From: Candidatus Bathyarchaeota archaeon
Lineage (GTDB): Archaea > Thermoproteota > Bathyarchaeia > Bathyarchaeales > Bathycorpusculaceae
Assembly (NCBI GenBank): GCA_030672945.1
Contig: DAOVFL010000014.1
Coordinates: 1-11,714 of the forward strand
Direction: 5' to 3'
DNA: 11,714 nt
Shown: piece by piece, positions 1 to 5,624 of the stretch
How positions within the stretch are numbered: the stretch's first letter is position 1
Layout of the letters: each line of letters begins with the position of its first letter
Program-made: the position numbers and the translations under genes
The notes under the pieces: generated by a model
What the model saw: the letters and a program-made list of their open reading frames with translations, nothing else
Databases searched by the model: none
What the model was told of the DNA's origin: nothing

Positions 1-294
1 CTTTGCATCTTCCACTGAAGTGGCCCAGTAGGCGTTTGTTATAAACCCCGTTTTATACCCCAGTCTCTTTGCTTCACGCAGTCCCCATAACATGATGGGA
101 TAGTAGAGGACGGGTTCACCACCTTCAAAATAAATCCATTCAATGCTTTCGATCTTTTTCGCTTCGTTAAGTATATCTCTTATGTCTGAAATCTTCATTA
201 CTCCCTTAGCGTCTGGATGACTGTAAACAAAGCAGTGATCACACTCGAAATTACACTTGTAAGTCAGAAGAAGATCCAACTCATCTATTGGCAT
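1..294 (-). CDS. Radical SAM domain protein, N-terminal part (C-terminus beyond left edge)
   Basis: Reading the minus strand from an ATG at 294 gives 98 uninterrupted codons to the left edge. The protein opens MPIDELDLLLTYKCNFECDH and carries the CxxxCxxC iron-sulfur motif at C14, C18 and C21. The aromatic/hydrophobic residue usual after the second cysteine is F16 or F22. A GGEP motif, which contacts the SAM methionine, lies at residues 58-61. These two signatures in this order and spacing define the radical SAM superfamily, which cleaves SAM reductively to a 5'-deoxyadenosyl radical. The substrate-determining C-terminal half is outside the window, so the reaction cannot be named. The gene lies downstream of SAM synthetase on the same strand, but T-tracts and its own TATA-like box suggest separate transcription. 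Family assignment is firm and function is unknown. Confidence 0.88.
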   Translation of the reverse strand, partial: MPIDELDLLLTYKCNFECDHCFVYSHPDAKGVMKISDIRDILNEAKKIESIEWIYFEGGEPVLYYPIMLWGLREAKRLGYKTGFITNAYWATSVEDAK

Positions 295-313
295 GAATAT
301 TACTAAGAATGGG

Positions 314-320
314 AAATATA
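314..320 (-). promoter_or_regulatory. TATA-like box for the radical SAM gene
   Basis: On the minus strand TATATTT lies about 23 nt upstream of the ATG at 294. That is close to the archaeal TATA-to-start-site distance, so the transcript would be leaderless or nearly so. No Shine-Dalgarno sequence precedes the ATG, which agrees with this. Confidence 0.45.
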
Positions 321-397
321 CATGTTTGACGGTTAGAAGGCGCTTGCACACGGAGTAAAAATCTTCAGAAAAAGAAAGTGAAAGCAGTGACAGAAGC

Positions 398-433
398 AAA
401 AAAACTAACAGAAAGATCCAAAAAACTAACAGA
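398..433 (-). terminator. Duplicated stop/T-tract terminator of the SAM synthetase gene
   Basis: The 14-nt unit aaaaaactaacaga (plus strand) occurs at 399-412 and again at 420-433, a period of 21 nt. On the minus strand each copy reads TCTGTTAG followed by a run of at least six T. The copy at 420-433 contains the real TAG stop at 426-428. The other lies just downstream and brings a second TGTTAG and a second T-run (398-404). Archaeal RNA polymerase terminates at T-rich tracts without needing a hairpin, so this is a plausible double terminator. Shorter T-runs follow at 369-373 and 357-361. Confidence 0.5.
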
Positions 434-1634
434 TAGGGATTTTTCCTTGTGCTAGTTCCATGCAGAATTTGTCTATGTTTTCCAGTTCGTAATCTAGTAC
501 CTTTTCTATTTTGCATCTGACTTTTTCTATGGAGTTGTTTCCTTTCATTACGACTTGGGCTGCGGCGATAGCTGGGTGATCTATGGAAGTTCCAATTTTA
601 CTTAATAGCCAGATGTAAACTTCTTCAACTTCTGAAACTTGTTCATATACGTGTTGGGCTATCTTATACGTTAGAATGTTGTATATTTTGCCAACATGGC
701 TTACTGGGTTTTTACCAGCTGCAGCTTCTGAACAGAAAGGTCTGTTCAAAGATATTAAGCCGTTTACGCGGTTTCCTCTGCCCACTTGACCGGAGTCCCC
801 GCTGTCTGCACTTGTACCTAAAACTGTTAGGTATATGCCGCTTAAACCTCGCCCACGGACATCTAGAGTGTTCAATTGTACATCAACGTTGCCGAAGTCA
901 GTGTTTGATCTTACGTATTTTTCAGTTTCTTCGAGGATTTTCACTTTTTTATCGAAGTAATCTTCTTCGCTGCTTATGAAGGAGTCAACGAAAGCCATTG
1001 AAATTGTCAGGTGCAGGTGATTATTGTTTCTGTAGCCCATGATTTTAATGTCTTCACCAGATTCTGGAAAAAGTCGTTTAAACTCTTTCGAGTTCAAAAA
1101 CTGTTCAGTTTTCAGCACAATCTTCTCTGTTCTGGTCATGGGCGCGTAACCGACAGCAGCTGACGTGTCATTAGCCCCCCGAACTTTACCCTTTCGCCTG
1201 AAAATGTCTACGAGACCAACTGAGCCTGGTTTTAGCTCAACCTGATATTTCACATGTTTTTCTGGATCAACAAAACGCATGTTCTTTCTAAACCATTCTT
1301 TGGCAATGTTAACTGCTATTCTACTGACATCTATCTTTTCTCCGTTGATTTCCGAGGTTGCCCTGTCACCAAACACAAAGAGCATTGGTTGCTTCACCAT
1401 ACCCCCGCCGAATCTGTGCTCAGCCTCCCCAGCCACAAGCAAAGACTTATCAACATTGTGATGCAGTACTTCGCCGGCTTTATCCATGTACTCCTTGCTT
1501 AAACGTACAGAAATCTGGTCCATCACAGCATCGCATATGTAGTCTGGGTGTCCAAGACCTTTTCTTTCAACTATCTCTATACGTTGTTTTTCAAGCGGGC
1601 TCTGTTTCAAGGCTTCAACAATTATGTTCCTCAT
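426..1634 (-). CDS. mat: S-adenosylmethionine synthetase, archaeal type
   Basis: This 402-residue protein matches the archaeal methionine adenosyltransferase family, which makes SAM from ATP and methionine and is very divergent from bacterial MetK. Visible signatures are GLGHPDYICD at 26-35 (the HPD of the ATP/methionine site), GANDTSAAVGYAPMT at 153-167, GTSADSGDSGQVGRGNRVNG at 273-292 and the RPFCSEAAAGKNPVSHVGKI segment starting at 298. Length is normal for the family, at about 400. The ATG at 1634 is preceded by GGAGAGGG (minus strand of 1639-1646) at proper spacing. It is transcribed divergently from an HTH-CBS regulator and lies upstream of a radical SAM gene on the same strand, a consumer of its product. 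The TAG stop is embedded in a duplicated T-tract. Identification is very secure. Confidence 0.97.
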   Translation of the reverse strand: MRNIIVEALKQSPLEKQRIEIVERKGLGHPDYICDAVMDQISVRLSKEYMDKAGEVLHHNVDKSLLVAGEAEHRFGGGMVKQPMLFVFGDRATSEINGEKIDVSRIAVNIAKEWFRKNMRFVDPEKHVKYQVELKPGSVGLVDIFRRKGKVRGANDTSAAVGYAPMTRTEKIVLKTEQFLNSKEFKRLFPESGEDIKIMGYRNNNHLHLTISMAFVDSFISSEEDYFDKKVKILEETEKYVRSNTDFGNVDVQLNTLDVRGRGLSGIYLTVLGTSADSGDSGQVGRGNRVNGLISLNRPFCSEAAAGKNPVSHVGKIYNILTYKIAQHVYEQVSEVEEVYIWLLSKIGTSIDHPAIAAAQVVMKGNNSIEKVRCKIEKVLDYELENIDKFCMELAQGKIPIC

Positions 1635-1677
1635 CTAGCCCTCTCCAAGTAGAGTTATGTTGTTTACAGGATAACAA

Positions 1678-1685
1678 ATATATAT
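1678..1685 (-). promoter_or_regulatory. TATA box for SAM synthetase
   Basis: ATATATAT on the minus strand lies about 48 nt upstream of the ATG at 1634. Initiation about 26 nt downstream of the box would leave a leader of about 20 nt carrying the GGAGAGGG ribosome-binding site at 1639-1646. Confidence 0.55.
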
Positions 1686-1707
1686 CTTACTGTATTAATT
1701 TGTGTCC

Positions 1708-1730
1708 AAAAATAACTGGTGGTTATTTTT
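1708..1730. promoter_or_regulatory. Perfect 9-bp inverted repeat, candidate operator
   Basis: The arms are aaaaataac (1708-1716) and gttattttt (1722-1730), separated by the 5-nt spacer tggtg. The site lies 18 nt upstream of the ATG of the HTH-CBS gene, where its TATA box must be, and upstream of the SAM synthetase promoter. The core half-site ATAAC/GTTAT occurs twice more in this intergenic region, as GTTAT at 1654-1658 and ATAAC at 1671-1675, flanking the SAM synthetase leader. XRE-family dimers bind such dyads, so the adjacent regulator is the obvious candidate ligand. The symmetry is seen directly and the operator role is inferred. Confidence 0.5.
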
Positions 1731-1747
1731 TATTGATTACAAGCACT

Positions 1748-2263
1748 ATGCTTAAAAAGCTAAGAATAGAGGCAGGGTTAACTCAGAAGAGACTTGCAAC
1801 GCTTGTTGGCGTTTCACAAGCCCACATAGCTAAGATAGAGCAAGGAAAAGTTGACCCTAGACTCTCAACAGTAAACAAAATTCTAAAGGTTTTAACAGAA
1901 GGAGAAAAGAGGAAATGTAGAGACATAATGACCAAGGGTGTACTTCTCACAAAGCCAAATGACAGCATCCTAAAAGTAAGCGAAGTCATGGTAAGACACG
2001 CCATTTCTCAGACACCTGTGATAAAGGGAAGCAAAGTTGTGGGAACAGTAACCGAAGAAGGCATAATCAGAAACTTAAGTTCAAACATAGCAGTTCAAAA
2101 AGTTGAAAGCATCATGGACCCGCCACTGCCAACAGTCTATGAAGAAACAAGCATAAACGCAATTCAGCCGTTACTTGAAAGACACCCAGGAATATTAGTC
2201 ACAAGAAGAAAAAAAGTAATAGGAATAATAACACGTTCAGACCTATTGAAAACAATAGGTTAA
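1748..2263 (+). CDS. Transcriptional regulator: XRE-type HTH fused to a CBS-domain pair
   Basis: This 171-residue protein begins at the ATG at 1748. The open frame runs further upstream only because it is antisense to the SAM synthetase gene. A Cro/C1-type helix-turn-helix occupies about residues 1-50, with LTQKRLATLVGVSQAHIAKI at 11-30 followed by EQGKVDP. Two CBS motifs follow at about 58-110 (MTKGVLLTKPNDSI to GTVTEEGI) and 118-170 (SIMDPPLPTV to GIITRSDLLK). The second keeps the T-x-x-D (D165) that contacts ribose in nucleotide-binding CBS proteins; the first has T-E-E in that place. CBS pairs sense adenosyl compounds such as AMP, ATP, SAM or methylthioadenosine. The divergent position next to SAM synthetase makes SAM or a derivative an attractive effector, but this is inference. 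Domain assignment is secure. Confidence 0.9.
   Translation: MLKKLRIEAGLTQKRLATLVGVSQAHIAKIEQGKVDPRLSTVNKILKVLTEGEKRKCRDIMTKGVLLTKPNDSILKVSEVMVRHAISQTPVIKGSKVVGTVTEEGIIRNLSSNIAVQKVESIMDPPLPTVYEETSINAIQPLLERHPGILVTRRKKVIGIITRSDLLKTIG
2241..2260 (+). other. Stem-loop at the 3' end of the HTH-CBS gene
   Basis: acctattg (2241-2248) and caataggt (2253-2260) form a perfect 8-bp stem with an AAAA tetraloop, ending immediately before the TAA stop at 2261-2263. No T-run follows, so it is not a classical terminator. It could protect the 3' end, or it could be chance in coding sequence for DLLKTIG. Confidence 0.3.
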
Positions 2264-2318
2264 GATAAGGATGATTTCCTGTCTAAAACGCGATAACCAA
2301 CTAGAAATCGGGAAAGAG

Positions 2319-3704
2319 CTAAAATCCTGCTTTGATTATATTGCGTGGTTTCATAAGTTCTCTCAACAACATTGTGGCGTAAGAACCACGATGTAAAGTG
2401 AAGCTTACTTCGGTCTTTTGTTTTGACGGGTTGAGAGAGTCTTTTGAAGTTTCGTTTAGAAAGAAATCGTTCAACGGAACTGTAGCTGTCCGCAGCCCTC
2501 CTCTTAAACTCATTTCTGGTACAGCTTTGATTTTGAAGTTTTCCATGTCAACTCCCTCTTCTTCAAGAATTTGTTTTTCGATTTCTCCTTGAAAGCCTTT
2601 AGAAGGATGCTGTCTGAACCCGACTAATGGTATTGCCAAACGCATTCTTCCAGCTTTTACTGCGTTATTGATTTCTGTAACTGCTTCTGAGCTTGCTATC
2701 CTACGCATTTTTAGCATCGGCAGCCCGGATCGCTCCACGCTCACAGCATAATCTCCAACTTCAACACTGTTCAATGGAAGCCCCTTCATGACTCTTCTGC
2801 TTAGGAACTTGTTGAACAGGTAAGACTGAAAAGCTTGAGGAAAAAGTCTCTCAAGCTTTGTTGGTAATTTTCTAAAGGCACTTACGAAATCATCTGGTTT
2901 TGTTGCCAAGTGCCTAAGCATCAAACGTTCGTAACGTAGTTGTTTTGGAAATTCTTTTAGAGCTTGCCTAAAGTCTTGCGTTTCCTTTAGTTGCTTCCGT
3001 ACTTGGTGAGATTGGGGATGTTCATACGGACTTGGCTTAGCTAGATAAAGCATTGTAGCCTTCTTGAAGTTTCCTTCAACTATGGCTTTCCCAACCAGAT
3101 GCGTTATTGGTCGGGTTGTCCCGAAACGTTGGTGACCAAAAAAGTTTAGGATTCCACGTTTCGCTTTAAGTTCTTCAATGGTTTTTGTTACTCGTTCTTT
3201 AATCTTGGATTTTGAGTAGGTGATGGCTCTTATAATTATGTGGAAGTGATTTCCAAAGAGGTAATAGGATGAGAGCTTGCTGCGGAAATATCCTATTGGG
3301 TAAACCTTTACATCTTTAACTTGAACCTTCTGAATTTCTTCACAGGATACTTCTTCAATGGTTATGTGTTGAGCAGTTACAGCCTTCGCATCCTTTATGC
3401 CTGCAATTTGCACATGTTTTGTGCTTACGCCTAACTGCTTGGCAACTGCGTTGAGAACCGCAAAAGTATCCCAGTTCCGCTTAACCAGAACACACAGTAA
3501 ATAATGATTCCTGATGACGGATGAGCCTAACACCCTACGCTTAACATGACTTCCAGCCCACGGTATCACCGCTTTGGAACCATCAACTAAGACTTCCTCA
3601 ACAACAAAATCTTCAATACGCTGCCGAATAACTCCACTTATACCAAGAGAACTAGTAGTGTAGACTTCAATGCCTAAAGACTTCTCCAAATTAGGAACAA
3701 ACAA
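2319..3704 (-). CDS. truD: tRNA pseudouridine synthase TruD (Pus7 family)
   Basis: TruD-family enzymes convert uridine 13 (and in some lineages U35) of tRNAs to pseudouridine. The 461-residue protein has the family motifs in order: the IEDFVVEEVL segment near 30-39, the catalytic motif AGIKDAKAVTAQ at 101-112 with nucleophile D105, NFFGHQRFG at 187-195, and then the TRUD insertion domain including FPQAFQSYLFNKFLSRRV. It ends with GSYATMLLRELMKP, typical of archaeal members. The start is a TTG at 3704: an in-frame TAA lies two codons upstream, and AAGG follows the pth2 stop at good spacing. The gap to pth2 is 12 nt, so coupled translation is likely. It is the last gene of the minus-strand cluster and is convergent with the HTH-CBS gene. 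Length and motifs look complete. Confidence 0.95.
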   Translation of the reverse strand: MFVPNLEKSLGIEVYTTSSLGISGVIRQRIEDFVVEEVLVDGSKAVIPWAGSHVKRRVLGSSVIRNHYLLCVLVKRNWDTFAVLNAVAKQLGVSTKHVQIAGIKDAKAVTAQHITIEEVSCEEIQKVQVKDVKVYPIGYFRSKLSSYYLFGNHFHIIIRAITYSKSKIKERVTKTIEELKAKRGILNFFGHQRFGTTRPITHLVGKAIVEGNFKKATMLYLAKPSPYEHPQSHQVRKQLKETQDFRQALKEFPKQLRYERLMLRHLATKPDDFVSAFRKLPTKLERLFPQAFQSYLFNKFLSRRVMKGLPLNSVEVGDYAVSVERSGLPMLKMRRIASSEAVTEINNAVKAGRMRLAIPLVGFRQHPSKGFQGEIEKQILEEEGVDMENFKIKAVPEMSLRGGLRTATVPLNDFFLNETSKDSLNPSKQKTEVSFTLHRGSYATMLLRELMKPRNIIKAGF

Positions 3705-3716
3705 AACTTACGCCTT

Positions 3717-4079
3717 CTAGAGAAGAGGAAGCATGCCTGTTGCTTTATCTATCTTTTCAGCAGGTGCTGGACCGATTCCCAAACAGGTTATTGTTCCAGG
3801 AGGAACTTCTGTAAGACCTCTATCAATAATCAATGCACATGGCAAGGTCAACTCCTTTGCCTGTTTTTCCAGCTCCAGCAGTTCTTTTTCGCTCTTCACT
3901 TTAACAGCAATTTTGCACTGCCCTTCCTGCCGCCAAGCTTTCCACCAGTTTTTATGGTGTTTGCGTGATTCTTCTCCTGCTGAAACCGCGGCATGTCCAG
4001 CTTGCGCTACAATCTTCCCTTTACTCATTTTCAGGTCAGAACGAAACACGATGACTTGTTTGTAACGAAACTCTGACAT
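3717..4079 (-). CDS. pth2: Peptidyl-tRNA hydrolase Pth2
   Basis: Pth2 releases tRNA from peptidyl-tRNA that has dropped off the ribosome. It is the archaeal/eukaryotic type and is unrelated to bacterial Pth. The protein shows the signature KQVIVFRSDLKMSKGKIVAQ followed by AGHAAVSA, containing the conserved K-x-A-x-Q-x-x-H-A stretch. Further on are CALIIDRGLTEVPPGTITCL and GIGPAP, the usual C-terminal half of the fold. The chosen ATG at 4079 gives 120 residues, the normal family size. It has GGTGG about ten bases upstream and puts the first beta strand close to the start. An in-frame ATG at 4100 would add seven residues (MKGGLEG) and cannot be excluded. It sits between geranylgeranyl reductase and truD in one strand run, and its stop overlaps the start of the truD ribosome-binding region. 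Confidence 0.95.
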   Translation of the reverse strand: MSEFRYKQVIVFRSDLKMSKGKIVAQAGHAAVSAGEESRKHHKNWWKAWRQEGQCKIAVKVKSEKELLELEKQAKELTLPCALIIDRGLTEVPPGTITCLGIGPAPAEKIDKATGMLPLL

Positions 4080-4121
4080 TCCCTCTAAACCACCCTTCAT
4101 ATTCAGTTGTCTTCCGCAAAT

Positions 4122-5345
4122 TTAACGATTCGCAAGCAAGTATGAGAAGAGAGAATAGAAAAGGAATGCTGACATACGAGGATTCCATAACATGCGTAAA
4201 AGGGAACGCCTTTGAAAATCTATATCCTCAAAGTTTTGAAGAGCTTTATCTAAACCGATTTTTACACAGAAGTTTATTGCATTATCCAGTTTATTGTCCG
4301 GTAAAGCATCAAGAGCCCCTCTTATTCTAAGCATAAACTTAGCTTCAGACCCCAAGGTTCGGTTACAACGTTTCTGATACTCACATAGGAAATTTGAAGA
4401 GAAATCGTTTCTACGTAAGGCTTCAGAAGCAACTTCAGCAGCAATCCTTGCGCATGCCATCCCGAAAATCACTCCACCACCAGTGGTAGGCTTCACATGT
4501 CCAGCTGCATCCCCAACAACTAAGAACCCGTTTGAGAAGATTTTGGGAATTGGTCCTCCAAGTGTTATGGAATGAAATGAAGTATGTAAGATTTTTGCTC
4601 TACGAAACTTCTTAGACGCTGTTGGATGTTTAAGCATAAACCTTTGCAGAAGTTCTCTGGGATTTCCAGTTTTTGAAGCCAATCCAACTTTTGCTTCTCC
4701 ATCTAGCTTAGGCATTATCCACGCATAGAATCCTGGAGCATAATCTCTGCCGAGGAAAACTTCAACCATGTCTGTCTCAAGTTCCTCAACATTTTCAACT
4801 TCTGCCTGCACAGCTTTAACAATCGTATGACGATTAAAAGCGGACAAACCGGCCTGCCTTAGAATCCCTGATGAGATCCCCTCAGCATCCACTACAACTT
4901 TAGCTGAGAACTTTTCAGTTTTTCCACGCCTAACGATTACGCCTTTCACAAAACCGTTTTGAATCATTAGAGATTTTACAGCTGAACTTAGGAAGTAATG
5001 CGCTCCAGCGACTTCCGCCACCTTTGTAATGTACTTGTCGAAAAGAACTCTGTTGACAGAGTATGTTACCGGTGAAGAAAAGCGTACATGAAGACTTTTG
5101 CCTCGTGGAGAGTGAAAAACTGCTCCATAAAAAACGTTTTCAACGATCTCAGGGGGTAGTGGATGTAATCCTAGAAGTTTTAAACCTTTAATGCTTAAGT
5201 GACCAGCGCAATGGAATGGAACACCTATTTCAGCGTGTTCTTCAAAAACTTTCACGTTGAACCCGAGCTTTGCAAGGTTCAAAGCTGTGAATGAGCCACA
5301 TGGCCCACCTCCAACAACAATTACATCTGAGGAGTTTTCACGCAT
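4122..5345 (-). CDS. Geranylgeranyl reductase family FAD-dependent oxidoreductase
   Basis: Members of this family saturate the isoprenoid chains of archaeal membrane lipids, as (di)geranylgeranylglycerophospholipid reductases; relatives act on geranylgeranyl diphosphate or chlorophyll precursors. The 407-residue protein starts at an ATG with an N-terminal dinucleotide-binding motif, VVGGGPCGS at 10-18. F44-H45-C46-A47-G48 follows, the position of the family's conserved cysteine. The segment YAPGFYAWIMPKLDGEAKVG at 202-221 matches the family's PxxYxWxFP-type substrate-cavity motif. The second FAD motif is GDAAGHVKPTTGGGVIFGM at 278-296. No signal peptide or transmembrane helix is evident apart from a hydrophobic C-terminal stretch ending FLFYSLFSYLLANR, which may help membrane association. 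A GAGG precedes the start. Family is secure; the exact lipid substrate is inferred, as archaea often carry several paralogues. Confidence 0.88.
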   Translation of the reverse strand: MRENSSDVIVVGGGPCGSFTALNLAKLGFNVKVFEEHAEIGVPFHCAGHLSIKGLKLLGLHPLPPEIVENVFYGAVFHSPRGKSLHVRFSSPVTYSVNRVLFDKYITKVAEVAGAHYFLSSAVKSLMIQNGFVKGVIVRRGKTEKFSAKVVVDAEGISSGILRQAGLSAFNRHTIVKAVQAEVENVEELETDMVEVFLGRDYAPGFYAWIMPKLDGEAKVGLASKTGNPRELLQRFMLKHPTASKKFRRAKILHTSFHSITLGGPIPKIFSNGFLVVGDAAGHVKPTTGGGVIFGMACARIAAEVASEALRRNDFSSNFLCEYQKRCNRTLGSEAKFMLRIRGALDALPDNKLDNAINFCVKIGLDKALQNFEDIDFQRRSLLRMLWNPRMSAFLFYSLFSYLLANR

Positions 5346-5384
5346 CGAAACGCTGAACCTCTAATGTTTACAATAGAAGGCATA

Positions 5385-5612
5385 TTATGTTATAGGTTCA
5401 ATTCGTCTTTTTCCACGTGACATAGAGGTTGTGCGAATCTTCCCGCCGATTTCCAACCGCATCAACAATTCGTTAAAGTCTTTGAAGCCTAGATCCTTGA
5501 ACTCCCCCTTGAAAGCCGCTAGAAGATCTACGTCTGTCATGGCGCCTTTCTTCTTCAAAATCTCCAATAGAAAGTAATGGGCTGGACGCGTTTTCCATGT
5601 TTTAACTACCAC
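5385..5612 (-). CDS. Small winged-helix-like protein of unknown function
   Basis: This 75-residue protein begins at a GTG at 5612. The pattern is helical (AHYFLLEILKKKGAMTDVDL), then a likely recognition helix (FKDFNELLMRLEIGGKI), then a basic beta-hairpin-like tail (RTTSMSRGKRRIEPI). This resembles a winged helix-turn-helix fold, although no named family is recognised. The start is supported by TTAGGAG at ideal spacing; this ribosome-binding site contains the TAG stop of cdc48, so the two genes are probably translationally coupled. The 13-bp region around it (TTAGGAGTCCTAA) is palindromic apart from its centre. Being directly downstream of Cdc48, it may be a partner or adaptor, but nothing in the sequence proves that. 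It is a real gene judging by start context, tight packing and composition. Confidence 0.75.
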   Translation of the reverse strand: MVVKTWKTRPAHYFLLEILKKKGAMTDVDLLAAFKGEFKDLGFKDFNELLMRLEIGGKIRTTSMSRGKRRIEPIT

Positions 5613-5624
5613 AGTTTAGGACTC

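Noticed and set aside
1358..1747. N-terminal extension of the HTH-CBS frame by 130 residues
   Set aside because: It is antisense to the SAM synthetase gene and its own promoter region, lacks any domain, and the HTH begins naturally at the ATG at 1748.
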